Counted from the first letter of the stretch, positions 1-8,903 are shown. The stretch: DNA of 46,469 bases from CAMLDH01 sp966250375 (GCA_966250375.1 CBINHE010000026.1:1-46469), one strand, 5' to 3'. Program-made: numbers and translations. The notes: a model not told the origin generated them from the letters alone.

Positions 1-53
1 AATTTTATCGAAGGAGGACGTGCATATCTACGAGAAAGTCCGACAGACTCCTA

Positions 54-1094
54 GTGCGTGCCGGCTCACACGACGAATATGAATCAAAGTTTTTGCAGGA
101 AAAACGTGTCTATGTGACCTGGGATAACCTGAATCTTGATTTGGCCGCGTTGTCTGCGCGCGGTGATTTGATTGTCGCAATGACCGAGCGCTATCCGAAT
201 CAAAAACCGAAAGCGATTCTGAATTGGACAAGCCAGGTATGGCCATTCGCCCATGCGATGGAAAAGGGCGATTGGGTGGTGGTGCCGCTGAAATCCCAGG
301 CCGCAGTCTATATCGGTGAAATCGTCGGCGATTATCAGTTTTCGTCCGCTGGGCCCAGTCCCTATTACCACTGGCGTGCGGTGAAATGGATCGGCGAAGA
401 TATTCCACGCTCGCATTTCGGCCAGGACTTGTTGCATAGCTTTGGCGCATTCATGACCATCTGCCGCATCCAGCGCAACAATGCGGAAGATCGGCTCAAG
501 AAGATGCAGGCCAAGGCTTGGGCAGCAGAGTCCATGGTCGATTTGATCGGGGCGAAGTCCAGCGCGATTGCGACGGACAGTGACTTGATCGAGCCTCAAG
601 CTACAGATCTGGAAGAGCAGGGCCAGGACCAGATTGCCAGTCTGATCGAGGCGCGCTTCAAGGGGCATAACCTGACGCGCCTGGTCGAAGCGATTCTGCA
701 AGCGCAGGGTTACACGACATGGCGCAGCCCGGAAGGCGCGGACGGTGGCGCGGATATTCTGGCCGGGGATGGTGCCATGGGGTTTGGGCAGCAGCGTATC
801 TGCGTTGAGGTGAAGTCCGAATCGAGCCCGATCGATCGCCCCACGGTCGATAAGCTTCTGGGCGCCATGTCCAAGTTCAATGCGACCGAAGGCTTGTTCG
901 TTTCATGGAGTGGCTTCAAGTCGAACGTGCAAAAAGAACTCGCCAGCAGCTTTTTCCGCTTGCGTCTGTGGGGGCGCAAAGAGCTTCTGGAGGCGTTGTT
1001 TGCCAACTACGACAAGCTGGGTGATGAACTCAAAGCCGAGCTACCCCTCAAGCGGATTTGGGCGGTTGCAGTTCCAGATGAAGAGTTGAATTAG
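54..1094 (+). CDS. Mrr-family restriction endonuclease (N-terminus uncertain)
   Basis: A DNA-cleaving protein of the Mrr-type PD-(D/E)xK superfamily, probably acting on modified or foreign DNA. The C-terminal third (about residues 200-320) shows the nuclease core: a helix LTRLVEAILQAQGY, then GADGGADIL carrying the metal-binding Asp, then ICVEVKS carrying the E-x-K pair. The N-terminal part starts with RAGSHDEYE..FL and contains YVTWDNL, a layout I know from restriction-system proteins with an N-terminal recognition domain. The GTG at 54 is a poor start: the frame is open to the left edge, no Shine-Dalgarno precedes it, and relatives have a few more residues before VRAG. The real start is therefore upstream or in the next frame behind the AAGGAGGA at 11-18, so the gene may be 5' partial or frameshifted. 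It sits in an island remnant ending at tRNA-Met. Confidence 0.8.
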   Translation: MRAGSHDEYESKFLQEKRVYVTWDNLNLDLAALSARGDLIVAMTERYPNQKPKAILNWTSQVWPFAHAMEKGDWVVVPLKSQAAVYIGEIVGDYQFSSAGPSPYYHWRAVKWIGEDIPRSHFGQDLLHSFGAFMTICRIQRNNAEDRLKKMQAKAWAAESMVDLIGAKSSAIATDSDLIEPQATDLEEQGQDQIASLIEARFKGHNLTRLVEAILQAQGYTTWRSPEGADGGADILAGDGAMGFGQQRICVEVKSESSPIDRPTVDKLLGAMSKFNATEGLFVSWSGFKSNVQKELASSFFRLRLWGRKELLEALFANYDKLGDELKAELPLKRIWAVAVPDEELN

Positions 1095-1289
1095 CGGCGG
1101 TGCGATTTTGATTTGTGAGTTGATATGGCCGAGTTTGAAATATAGCTGTCGCTGGCGCGGCACGGACATGACGTTACTCCGCTGGTCGACGCGAGCGCGG
1201 TTCGCGGCTGGATGCCAGTCAATGGCGTGGCGATTTTCGGTATTTTGACGAATTCACGGCACAATTACGACACAGTGTCGGATGCAGGA

Positions 1290-1727
1290 TCAGGGTGCAG
1301 GGGATTTGATCGGGGTCATTGCCTCTACCTTCTTCTGCAAGAGATTGGCGGCGGCGATCAACTCGGCAAGCAACTGATCGCTCACTTCAAGATGACCTTC
1401 ATACTCGGCGACGTTGCGCCGTTGATGGCATTGCGCCAGCACACGCCAGACGTCAGGTTTCATCTCCAACGTATGCTGCAAACACTGAAAGACAATATAG
1501 CGATTGTCGGAGCGATATCCATGCCAGCGCAGTGCCGCCAACGCCAGTGCATGCGATGCGTTGTAGGCCAGGTCGAAGCGGCTTTCAATAGCAAGATTGG
1601 CGTTTCCGGCATCGGTCAGCCTTGCTTTTGCAGAGCGTAGCAGACCGTTGAATTCGCTCTGGCTTGCCGGCTCAGATTTCAGACTGCCGGTCTTGACCAG
1701 ATTCTCAAGATTTTGGGAGGTCATCAT
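1290..1727 (-). CDS. HEPN-domain protein, partner of the adjacent nucleotidyltransferase
   Basis: A 145-residue all-helical HEPN-type protein, the usual partner of minimal nucleotidyltransferases in HEPN/MNT modules, many of which act as toxin-antitoxin pairs. The central helix RFDLAYNASHALALAALRWH and the following GYR/NRY motif are typical of this subfamily. The canonical RNase motif Rx4-6H is not cleanly present (here R is followed by H after eight residues), so ribonuclease activity is not assured. It overlaps the 3' end of the upstream nucleotidyltransferase by 23 bp, implying translational coupling. Two start codons are adjacent (1727 and 1724). Role as toxin or as substrate-binding partner cannot be decided from sequence. 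Confidence 0.7.
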   Translation of the reverse strand: MMTSQNLENLVKTGSLKSEPASQSEFNGLLRSAKARLTDAGNANLAIESRFDLAYNASHALALAALRWHGYRSDNRYIVFQCLQHTLEMKPDVWRVLAQCHQRRNVAEYEGHLEVSDQLLAELIAAANLLQKKVEAMTPIKSPAP

Positions 1728-2307
1728 CAGAGCCTATCAGAAAAATCTTGGGTTGTTCCAGTACACGCGAGACAAAAGTATTATCCTCCGCAAGCTTGCG
1801 TTGCAATTCCTGCATTGAATAAATCGAGGGATTTACCGGGCGCCCAAGACTGGACTCATTGGCACTCAACGCATCGTACATATCAGCGTAGGCTAGCCCG
1901 TTACCGATGATAAGCACGTCAATGTCGCTTTTTGCCGTATCTTTGCCTTTGGCGATCGAGCCGTAAATGAATGCGGCCTGGATTTTATCGGAGAGTGGCA
2001 ACAACGCCAAACGCAGAATATCGGCCAAGCCAACTGTTTTCAGCATGATGCCGCGCAACTCAGCAAATATCGGTGCATCAGGATTGGCTTGAAAATGCTT
2101 CTGGTTTCCTATTTTATGGACCGTGACCAAACCGGACTGTGCCAGCTTTTCTAATTCACGTTGTACGACGCCGACGCCGGAATCGACAAAGCGCACAATT
2201 TCGTTTGTGTAAAAGCTGCGATTGGCATTGACGAATAAGAGCCCAAGTACACGTTGTTGCACTTTGGAAAAAAGCGCGTCGGCTAGGCCTATTGATATGA
2301 TACTCAT
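1705..2307 (-). CDS. Winged-helix protein fused to a minimal nucleotidyltransferase (MNT) domain
   Basis: A 200-residue two-domain protein. Residues 1-90 look like a MarR/ArsR-type winged helix (FSKVQQRVLGLLF...IVRFVDSGVGVVQRELEKLAQSGLVTV); residues 100-190 are a minimal nucleotidyltransferase with an intact GS-x10-DxD signature (GSIAKGKDTAKSDID). In HEPN/MNT systems the MNT protein typically neutralises the HEPN partner by modifying it; the DNA-binding domain suggests it also represses its own promoter. I chose ATG 2307 because the upstream open frame has no domain content and a perfect -10 box lies directly before this ATG. Same operon as the HEPN gene, part of the island next to tRNA-Met. 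Confidence 0.75.
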   Translation of the reverse strand: MSIISIGLADALFSKVQQRVLGLLFVNANRSFYTNEIVRFVDSGVGVVQRELEKLAQSGLVTVHKIGNQKHFQANPDAPIFAELRGIMLKTVGLADILRLALLPLSDKIQAAFIYGSIAKGKDTAKSDIDVLIIGNGLAYADMYDALSANESSLGRPVNPSIYSMQELQRKLAEDNTFVSRVLEQPKIFLIGSDDDLPKS

Positions 2308-2345
2308 AATGGGAATTATAAAACCCTTTTTGGGAATTTTGGTAA
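2308..2345 (-). promoter_or_regulatory. Leaderless promoter with paired operator-like repeats upstream of the MNT gene
   Basis: On the minus strand a perfect TATAAT (2320-2315) lies only 7 nt before the start codon, so transcription should begin at or next to the ATG, giving a leaderless mRNA. The heptamer AATTCCC occurs twice (2317-2311 and 2338-2332) with 21 bp between equivalent positions, about two helical turns, so both copies face the same side of DNA. They bracket the -10 region, a plausible autorepression site for the winged-helix/MNT protein. The -35 region is weak. Confidence 0.5.
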
Positions 2346-2383
2346 AGCCCGTCTTTCGGGATTTACTCGCCGATGGGGTGGGT

Positions 2384-2512
2384 ATGAGCAAGACCCTTGA
2401 CATAGGTTGGATGGTGCGGCGGTATGCGCATCTGGCGCTTGAACAGTTCGCGACACACGCCCGCGTCGTGGACGATCTGCTCAATGACACAATTGCGTCA
2501 CAGCAGAAATGA
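2384..2512 (+). pseudogene. C-terminal remnant of a tyrosine (phage/island) integrase
   Basis: The 42-codon stub contains WMVRRYAHLALEQF..HARVVDDLL, which matches the C-terminal end of phage-type integrases, where the catalytic Tyr lies in the MV-RYAHL motif. Nothing of the rest of the recombinase (Arg, His-x-x-Arg) precedes it. It ends 56 bp from the 3' end of tRNA-Met, the place where such integrases insert, so it marks the former junction of an island whose other visible contents are the Mrr nuclease and the HEPN/MNT pair. Recognition is by motif only. Confidence 0.6.
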
Positions 2513-2524
2513 AGCGGAAAAGAA

Positions 2525-2552
2525 AAAGGGTTAGCAGTTTCGCTAACCCTTT
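2525..2552 (-). terminator. Rho-independent terminator of tRNA-Met
   Basis: An 11-bp perfect stem (AAAGGGTTAGC with GCTAACCCTTT) and a 6-nt loop. Read on the minus strand it follows the tRNA gene and is trailed by a T-rich stretch; the plus-strand side is also T-rich, so it may work in both directions. Confidence 0.75.
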
Positions 2553-2567
2553 GTTTTCTGATGTTTT

Positions 2568-2644
2568 TGGTGGTGATAGGTGGACTTGAACCACCGACCC
2601 CAGCATTATGAGTGCTGTGCTCTAACCAACTGAGCTATATCACC
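2568..2644 (-). tRNA. tRNA-Met (CAT), elongator type
   Basis: A 77-nt cloverleaf on the minus strand: acceptor GGTGATA paired with TATCACC, discriminator A and encoded CCA, D-arm AGCTCAGTTGGTTAGAGC, anticodon stem CAGCA/TGCTG with loop CTCATAA, T-arm GGTGG-TTCAAGT-CCACC. The close match of D-arm and anticodon arm to elongator tRNA-Met, and the absence of the initiator mismatch at the acceptor end, favour elongator Met over a lysidine-modified Ile tRNA. Its 3' end is next to the integrase stub. Confidence 0.95.
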
Positions 2645-2714
2645 AATAAGCCCGACATTATGGAGGGTCTCGCTTGGCCTGTCAACACATTGTCAATATG
2701 CCATGTTTGCAAGC

Positions 2715-3659
2715 TCAACCAAGTGTCGTTTGCACTTGGCGCAACACGATTGCCGCAGCATCCGCGTCGATGCAATCGACCACAATACGCTCCGGCATGG
2801 AGCGCAGCCAAGTCAACTGGCGCTTCGCAAGCTGCCTGGTCGCGGCGATGCCTTTATCGCGCAAGATTTGATAGTCGTATTCACCATCGAGGTATTCCCA
2901 TGCCTGCCGGTAGCCGACGCAGCGCATCGATGGCAATCCGAGATGCAAATCGCCTCGTGCCCGCAACGCGGTGACTTCGGCGATCAATCCGCCGGTCGTC
3001 GCATCCAGCATCGCATCGAAGCGCGTCGCAATGCGCGCGTGCAGCACGCTGCGGTCGGACGGTTCCAATGCGATCGGCAGCACGTCGAATGGCAAGGCCT
3101 GTTGCGGTGCTTTGGCCAGCAGTTGCGACATCGGCTGGCCGGTCAATTCGATAATTTCCAAGGCGCGCTGAATGCGCTGGGCATCGTTCGGTTGCAGGCG
3201 CGCTGCGGTTTCCGGGTCGAGCGTGGCGAGTCGGGCATGCATTGCCGGCGAGCCGATGCGGGCGGCTTCTTCATCCAGTCGCGCGCGCAGTTCGGCATCG
3301 GCCGCCGGCAACACGTCGAGGCCGTCTTTTAATGCCTTGAAGTACAGCATGGTGCCGCCGACCAGCAACGGCAATTTGCCGCGCCCGACGATTTCCGCAA
3401 CCAGACGCAAGGTGTCTTGTCGAAATTGCATGACCGAATACGCGTCGATCGGGTCGATGATGTCGATCAAATGATGCGGTACGTCGGCGCGTTCTGCGGC
3501 GGAAGGTTTGGCGGTGCCGATGTCCATGCCGCGATAGACGAGCGCCGAATCGACGGAAATGATTTCGGATGGAATATGTCTGGCAATCTCCAGCGCGGCG
3601 GCGGTCTTGCCTGACGCGGTTGGTCCCATGATCGATACTGCCAGCGGTTTCTTGTGCAT
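2715..3659 (-). CDS. miaA: tRNA dimethylallyltransferase
   Basis: Transfers a dimethylallyl group to adenosine 37 of tRNAs that read codons starting with U (first step of ms2i6A). The 314-residue length is normal. The N-terminal P-loop GPTASGKT (residues 11-18), the DSALVYRGMDIGTAKP substrate motif, PHHLID and LLVGGTMLY are all present, and the C-terminal part carries RCVGYRQAWEYL and the TRQLAKRQLTWLR signature. It lies 18 bp downstream of mutL on the same strand, the standard mutL-miaA order in proteobacteria, and is probably cotranscribed. No defects seen. Confidence 0.98.
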   Translation of the reverse strand: MHKKPLAVSIMGPTASGKTAAALEIARHIPSEIISVDSALVYRGMDIGTAKPSAAERADVPHHLIDIIDPIDAYSVMQFRQDTLRLVAEIVGRGKLPLLVGGTMLYFKALKDGLDVLPAADAELRARLDEEAARIGSPAMHARLATLDPETAARLQPNDAQRIQRALEIIELTGQPMSQLLAKAPQQALPFDVLPIALEPSDRSVLHARIATRFDAMLDATTGGLIAEVTALRARGDLHLGLPSMRCVGYRQAWEYLDGEYDYQILRDKGIAATRQLAKRQLTWLRSMPERIVVDCIDADAAAIVLRQVQTTLG

Positions 3660-3677
3660 GGTCGTCGGGCTGGGTAT

Positions 3678-5510
3678 TTATTGCCCGCGCAAGAACAGCT
3701 TGTCCAGATCGGACAACGCCAGTTGCACCCAGGTCGGCCGTCCGTGATTGCACTGGTCGGCGCGCTCGGTGGCTTCCATCTGGCGCAGCAGCGCATTCAT
3801 TTCCGGTATCGTCAACGATCGGTTGGCGCGCACGGCGGTATGGCAGGCGAGGGTGCCGAGCAGTTCATTGCGCCGTTCCAGCAGTACGCGCGAGCCGCCG
3901 AATTCGCGCACTTCCCGCAGCACGTCGCGCGCCAGGCTCTGTGCATCGGCATTTTTCAGCAGCGCCGGCACCGCGCGTACCGCCAGGGTGGTCGGCGACA
4001 TCACGGCGATATCGAAACCCAGTGCGCGCAAGGTGTCCTGGTTTTCTTCTACCGTGCCGACTTCAATGCCGTCAGCGTAGAACGTGACCGGGATCAGCAT
4101 CGGCTGCACCTGCATCGCATCGGCATCCAATGCATTTTTCAATTGCTCGTACAGGATGCGTTCATGTGCTGCATGCATATCCACCAGTACCAGCCCACTC
4201 TTGTTTTGCGCGAGGACGAAAATGCCATGCAGTTGCGCCAGCGCGAAACCCAATGGATATTCATCTTGCGGCAGCAGTTGTACCGACGGATTGAGTGTGA
4301 CGTGCAAATTCTGTAGCGCCGGATCGCGCGCCTCCGATGCGGCGCTAGTGGTATCGCTGAACAGCGCACCGTACTGCGCGGTGGTTTGCGCAACACCTGC
4401 GCCGTTGGCGAACTGGGCGCTGAAGGTCGTTTGCTGTTGTTCGCGTATCCAGGGCAGGGCAGTCGGACTGGGCGGGACTGGCGCGGGCACGGTGCCAAAC
4501 GCGGTGGCGGAAGTCTGCGCCAATGCGCGGCTGACCGCATGGAACACGAACTGATGCACCGCCCGGCTGTCACGAAAGCGCACTTCGATTTTCGATGGGT
4601 GGACATTGACATCGACCAAAGCCGGGTCGAGGTCGAGCGCCAAGACATACGATGGATAGCGGTCGCCGTGCAGCACATCCTGATAGGCGGCGCGTACCGC
4701 ATGCGTCAACAGTTTGTCGCGCACGAAGCGGCCGTTGACGTAAAAATATTGCGCGTCGGCGCGCGCCTTGGAAGCGGTCGGCAGTCCGACAAAGCCATGC
4801 AGGCGCAACGGTCCGGCCGTTTCTTCCAGCGCCAGTCGCGCCTCGGCGAAATCATTGCCCAGAATATGCGCGCTGCGTTTCGCAATTTCGGTCACGTTCC
4901 AATGGTCGATCGTCTTGCCGTTATGCGACAACGAAAACGACACGTCCGGTCGCGATAACGCGATACGGCGCACTACCTCGGCGCAATGGCCGAATTCGGT
5001 TTGTTCGGATTTGAGAAATTTGCGTCGCGCGGGTGTGTTGAAATACAGATCCTGCACATCGACCGTCGTGCCCAGCGCGCCGGAAGAGGGGGTCGGCGTC
5101 GCGCCCGGCGTGCCGCTTATTTCCCACGCATGCGCGCCGTCGGCGGTACGCGAAGTCAATGTCAGTTGTGCGACCGAAGCGATCGACGCGAGCGCTTCGC
5201 CGCGAAAGCCCAAAGACGCCACGTTTTCGAGGTCGGTTAGCGATGCAATCTTGGAGGTCGCATGCCGGGCGAGCGCCAGCGGCAATTGCTCCGGCGTGAT
5301 GCCGCGTCCGTTGTCGATGATGGCGATGCGTTTGACGCCGCCTTGCTCCAGCCGCACGGTAATTTGCGTGGCACCTGCGTCAAGTGCGTTTTCGAGCAAT
5401 TCCTTGACCACCGCTGAGGGGCGTTCGACAACTTCACCGGCAGCGATTTGCGAAATCAACTGGTCGGACAGGGCTTGGATGGGGCGTATGGGGCGATGAG
5501 GCGCGTTCAT
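3678..5510 (-). CDS. mutL: DNA mismatch repair protein MutL
   Basis: Couples mismatch recognition by MutS to strand incision and UvrD unwinding. 610 residues. The GHKL ATPase core is at the N-terminus: ELLENALDAGA, DNGRGI, LGFRGEALASI and the ATSKI loop. The linker (about 340-420) is low-complexity. The C-terminal dimerisation domain contains DMHAAHERILYE, matching the DxHAxxExxxxE metal-dependent endonuclease signature, together with ACHTAVRAN and CNHGRPTW, so this MutL is probably a nicking type, as expected where MutH is absent. Start ATG 5510; upstream gene of the mutL-miaA pair. Confidence 0.98.
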   Translation of the reverse strand: MNAPHRPIRPIQALSDQLISQIAAGEVVERPSAVVKELLENALDAGATQITVRLEQGGVKRIAIIDNGRGITPEQLPLALARHATSKIASLTDLENVASLGFRGEALASIASVAQLTLTSRTADGAHAWEISGTPGATPTPSSGALGTTVDVQDLYFNTPARRKFLKSEQTEFGHCAEVVRRIALSRPDVSFSLSHNGKTIDHWNVTEIAKRSAHILGNDFAEARLALEETAGPLRLHGFVGLPTASKARADAQYFYVNGRFVRDKLLTHAVRAAYQDVLHGDRYPSYVLALDLDPALVDVNVHPSKIEVRFRDSRAVHQFVFHAVSRALAQTSATAFGTVPAPVPPSPTALPWIREQQQTTFSAQFANGAGVAQTTAQYGALFSDTTSAASEARDPALQNLHVTLNPSVQLLPQDEYPLGFALAQLHGIFVLAQNKSGLVLVDMHAAHERILYEQLKNALDADAMQVQPMLIPVTFYADGIEVGTVEENQDTLRALGFDIAVMSPTTLAVRAVPALLKNADAQSLARDVLREVREFGGSRVLLERRNELLGTLACHTAVRANRSLTIPEMNALLRQMEATERADQCNHGRPTWVQLALSDLDKLFLRGQ

Positions 5511-5642
5511 GGGGCGATTATAACGCCGAGACCTCCGTTCGTTCCGCCGCGGATTGAACCCAACAGGATTCCATCCGTCTTACTTCCGGCCATTTTTCTA
5601 TTGTATCGATGGTGTATGATTGCGCCCAAACCAAGGATAAAT

Positions 5643-6299
5643 ATGGACTTTATGCAATTCTTCGACATGATTTTGCATGTCGACAAGTATCTCGGAACCG
5701 TGATCGCGCAATATGGCACGCTAGTGTATGTAGTGCTGTTTGCCATCGTGTTTTGCGAAACCGGACTGGTAGTGCTGCCGTTCTTGCCGGGCGACACGCT
5801 GCTTTTTATCGGCGGTGCATTTTGTGCATCGGGCGCAATGAATATCTGGGTGCTGATGGCGCTGCTCATCATCGCTGCAATTACCGGCAATACCATCAAT
5901 TACTGGATCGGCAGTGCGATCGGCCATAAAGTTTTCACGCATGATTACCGCTGGCTGGACAAGGCGGCGTTAAAAAAGACGCATGCGTTCTACGAGAATC
6001 ATGGCGGCAAAACGATTATTCTGTCGCGCTTCATCCCGATTGTGCGCACCTTTGCGCCGTTTGTTGCCGGCGTATCCAACATGACGTTTACGAAATTTCA
6101 ATTCTTTAACATTACCGGCGCAGTGTTATGGGTGGTCAGTCTGGTCGCAGGCGGTTATTTTTTCGGCAATATCCCGATTATTCGCGACCATCTGAATACC
6201 ATCGTGTTGGTTGGCGTCGGCGCTGCCGTCATTCCGCTGGCCTTGGGGGGAGTTTGGAAGTTCTATCGGAAACTGGCTGGTAGTAGCCAAGTCAGGTAA
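5643..6299 (+). CDS. DedA-family inner-membrane protein
   Basis: A 218-residue polytopic membrane protein of the DedA/VTT family, which supports membrane lipid (undecaprenyl-phosphate or phospholipid) transport and proton-motive-force homeostasis. The family signature is clear: FCETGLVVLPFLPGD near residue 40, GNTINYWIG, and SRFIPIVRTFAPFVAGVSNM with the conserved Arg residues, followed by a C-terminal transmembrane helix (IVLVGVGAAVIPLAL). I chose ATG 5643 because AAGGA precedes it and the upstream residues match nothing; an ATG at 5616 is the alternative. Divergent from mutL. Confidence 0.9.
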   Translation: MDFMQFFDMILHVDKYLGTVIAQYGTLVYVVLFAIVFCETGLVVLPFLPGDTLLFIGGAFCASGAMNIWVLMALLIIAAITGNTINYWIGSAIGHKVFTHDYRWLDKAALKKTHAFYENHGGKTIILSRFIPIVRTFAPFVAGVSNMTFTKFQFFNITGAVLWVVSLVAGGYFFGNIPIIRDHLNTIVLVGVGAAVIPLALGGVWKFYRKLAGSSQVR

Positions 6300-6337
6300 A
6301 TGCAACGCGCCGCATGGCCGTTGCAGTATTTCATGAT

Positions 6338-6364
6338 GCGATCCTTGCGTAGCGCAAGGATCGC
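6338..6364 (+). terminator. Hairpin downstream of the dedA-type gene
   Basis: Perfect 12-bp stem (GCGATCCTTGCG with its complement) and a 3-nt loop, 38 bp after the stop codon. The trailing T run is short (CCTTTC), so it is a likely but not ideal intrinsic terminator. Confidence 0.55.
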
Positions 6365-6571
6365 GCCTTTCAGCCTCGAGCAGTATTTCTACATGGCTTG
6401 TCGCTCTTCTCATCCAATCACAGCCGATACTGCATAAGCGTGTTGTGATTGTGGTGTATCAAATAGCTGCGCGTATCTTTCCGTATATTGATACAGATGC
6501 GCGGCATCTTCATTGTTAACCTCCCAATCAGATTTGCCCGTTTCGCCTTGCTCCATGATTGCGGGAAAATC

Positions 6572-8017
6572 ATGCATAAATATCATTGCTGCAAAATCTT
6601 CCTGGCCATGATCCTGTTGCTGGCGCTGGCTGCCTGCTCGCCGGTGAATCAGGCGCAGACTGCGCCGCAAGCGGCGCAGTCGCCTGCGTCGGTGCCGACG
6701 ATCGAGCTGCCCAGTTTTGTGACATTGGTAAAGCAGCAAGGGCCGGCGGTTGTCAATATCAGCACCATCCGTACGATCAAGGAGGGCGCGGAGGCTCCCT
6801 TGATTCCGCAGGACGATCCATTCTATGAATTTTTCCGGCGCTTCATGCCGCCGTCCGGCCCTCGGGAATTCCAGGCGCGCTCACTCGGTTCAGGCTTCAT
6901 CATCAGCCAGGATGGCTATATCTTGACCAATGCCCATGTGGTCACTGATACCGATGAAGTCACCGTCAGACTGACTACCCGGAAAGAATACAAGGCCAAG
7001 GTCATCGGTTCCGACCCGCGTACTGATATTGCTGTCGTTAAAATCGATGCCGGCAATTTGCCGGTCGTGCGGGTCGGCGATCCGGCGAAAACGGAAGTCG
7101 GCGAATGGGTCGCGGCAATTGGCGCTCCGTTCGGGTTTGAAAACAGTGTGACCGCCGGCATCGTCAGCGCGAAAGGGCGGTCCCTTCCCGAGGAAAACTA
7201 TGTGCCCTTCATCCAATCCGATGTCGCGGTGAATCCCGGCAATTCAGGCGGACCGCTGTTCAATATGCGCGGCGAAGTCATCGGCATCAATTCGCAAATT
7301 TACAGCCAGACCGGGGGCTACATGGGCGTGTCGTTTGCGATCCCGATGGATATCGCGATGGATGTTGCCAGGCAATTGCGCGAGTCGGGCAAGGTCACGC
7401 GCGGCAAGATCGGCGTGCAGGCGCAGGAGCTCACCCCCGATCTGGCTGCATCGTTCGGTTTGAAAGATATGAACGGCACACTGGTGTCGGCGGTGGAAAA
7501 GGGCGGTCCCGCCGACAAGGCCGGCATACTGCCAGGCGATGTGATCCGGACGTTCGGTGGAAAGCCGATTCAAGCCTCCGCTGATTTGTCGCGTCTGGTT
7601 GCCGCTGCCAAGCCTGGTACTGTCGTGCCTGTCGAACTATGGCGCAAGGGTGCGCTGCACATGGTCAAGGTGACGATCGGTGAGTTGCCGCCGGAGCGCA
7701 CGGCCGCACAGCCGGATGACACCGGCCAGGCGGCGCCAGCAGTCAATCGCGTCGGGATGGTGCTGACCGAACTGACGCCGGAGTTGCGTGCTCGCCTGCA
7801 GCTTGATCACGGTTTGCTGGTGCGCGATGTGACGGGCGCGTCGACGCGAGCCGGCATCCAGCCCGGCGATATCATTCTCGCGCTGAACGACGTTCCAACG
7901 ACCACGGTGGCGAATTTCGAAGAGCAACTGAAGCGCAATGCCGGGAAATCGATTGCGCTACTGATCAAGCGTGGTCCCAATACGCTCTATCTACCGCTGA
8001 AACTGGATGGCGGGTGA
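6572..8017 (+). CDS. Do/HtrA-type periplasmic serine protease, putative lipoprotein
   Basis: A periplasmic quality-control protease of the DegQ/MucD group, 481 residues from ATG 6572. The N-terminus is a lipoprotein signal (hydrophobic AMILLLALAAC with a lipobox Cys), unlike the soluble DegP type, so it may be anchored to a membrane. The trypsin-like domain has the triad His in TNAHVV, Asp in RTDIAVVKID and Ser in NPGNSGGPLFN. Two PDZ domains follow (about 275-370 and 390-478; GPADKAGILPGDVI and STRAGIQPGDIIL). The longer open frame from 6488 adds residues ahead of the signal peptide and is less likely. Stands alone between dedA-type and cheW. Confidence 0.93.
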   Translation: MHKYHCCKIFLAMILLLALAACSPVNQAQTAPQAAQSPASVPTIELPSFVTLVKQQGPAVVNISTIRTIKEGAEAPLIPQDDPFYEFFRRFMPPSGPREFQARSLGSGFIISQDGYILTNAHVVTDTDEVTVRLTTRKEYKAKVIGSDPRTDIAVVKIDAGNLPVVRVGDPAKTEVGEWVAAIGAPFGFENSVTAGIVSAKGRSLPEENYVPFIQSDVAVNPGNSGGPLFNMRGEVIGINSQIYSQTGGYMGVSFAIPMDIAMDVARQLRESGKVTRGKIGVQAQELTPDLAASFGLKDMNGTLVSAVEKGGPADKAGILPGDVIRTFGGKPIQASADLSRLVAAAKPGTVVPVELWRKGALHMVKVTIGELPPERTAAQPDDTGQAAPAVNRVGMVLTELTPELRARLQLDHGLLVRDVTGASTRAGIQPGDIILALNDVPTTTVANFEEQLKRNAGKSIALLIKRGPNTLYLPLKLDGG

Positions 8018-8116
8018 CTTCTCGCACGCCCTCCGGTTCAGGCGATTCGATAGCGATTGATTTTATTGCACGAAAGCGCATTGCGACTCTCTCGCCACAG
8101 CTGGCGGCCGCGTCAA

Positions 8117-8629
8117 TCAAGCCGCAATTTTTTCGATCAGTCCCATTTCGTCACCAGACATCAGCTTGTCGATATCGACCAGGATCAGCATGCGTTCATC
8201 GATGGTGCCCAGACCAATCAGGTAATCGGTGTTCAGTGCGGTGCCCATCTCCGGCGCCGGTTTTACCTGGTCCGACGACAGCGCAATCACGTCCGACACG
8301 CTGTCGACCACCATGCCCATCACGCGGCCGGCGATGTTCAAGATGATCACAACGGTAAATTGGTCGTAGGTCGGCTCGCCCAGATTGAATTTGATGCGCA
8401 TGTCGATGATCGGCACGATGATGCCGCGCAGATTGACCACGCCCTTGATGAAGTCAGGGGAATTGGCAATGCGCGTGACTGCTTCGTAACCGCGCAGCTC
8501 CTGCACCTTCAGGATATCGATACCGTATTCTTCCTTGCCGAGCGTGAATGCCAGAAATTCATTGCCGCTGATATCGTGGGCAGATGGCGCTCCAGATGCT
8601 TGAGCATTGCTTGAGGTCGCTTGCGTCAT
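8117..8629 (-). CDS. cheW: Chemotaxis coupling protein CheW
   Basis: Adaptor linking chemoreceptors to the CheA kinase. 170 residues: a short Ser/Ala-rich tail followed by the CheW SH3-like fold (FLAFTLGKEEYGIDILKVQEL, GVVNLRGIIVPIIDMR, VVDSVSDV, ILVDIDKLM). The start ATG 8629 has AAGGAAAA at good spacing. It is an isolated copy, not in a che operon here; the chemoreceptor at 35.8 kb is a possible partner but nothing in sequence links them. Confidence 0.96.
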   Translation of the reverse strand: MTQATSSNAQASGAPSAHDISGNEFLAFTLGKEEYGIDILKVQELRGYEAVTRIANSPDFIKGVVNLRGIIVPIIDMRIKFNLGEPTYDQFTVVIILNIAGRVMGMVVDSVSDVIALSSDQVKPAPEMGTALNTDYLIGLGTIDERMLILVDIDKLMSGDEMGLIEKIAA

Positions 8630-8903
8630 GTTTTTCCTTGTTAAAAAATCAATGCCGTCGGTGGGAGATGTCTATCAAATTTTTGCAGGGCAGCCTTGTT
8701 GCTGTAATGACCGGCGCAACGCAGGACGTGCAGAAATTGATCGGCACCACAGCAGCCAAGATAAACCCGGCATCCGCGTATGCAGATTCCCGATTCGCCA
8801 TAAAAGAGTAGCAGAATCTAAATAATAATGCGATGCGGAAATATTACAGGTAGCTACGGGTAGTGCGCATTACCTATTTGTGTCAAAAGCGTTTATGCAA
8901 CAT

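Noticed and set aside
1095..1289. Possible gene fragment after the Mrr-like gene (MAEFEI then SLARHGHDVTPLVD)
   Set aside because: Too short, contains a stop, and matches no family I know; may be leftover island sequence.
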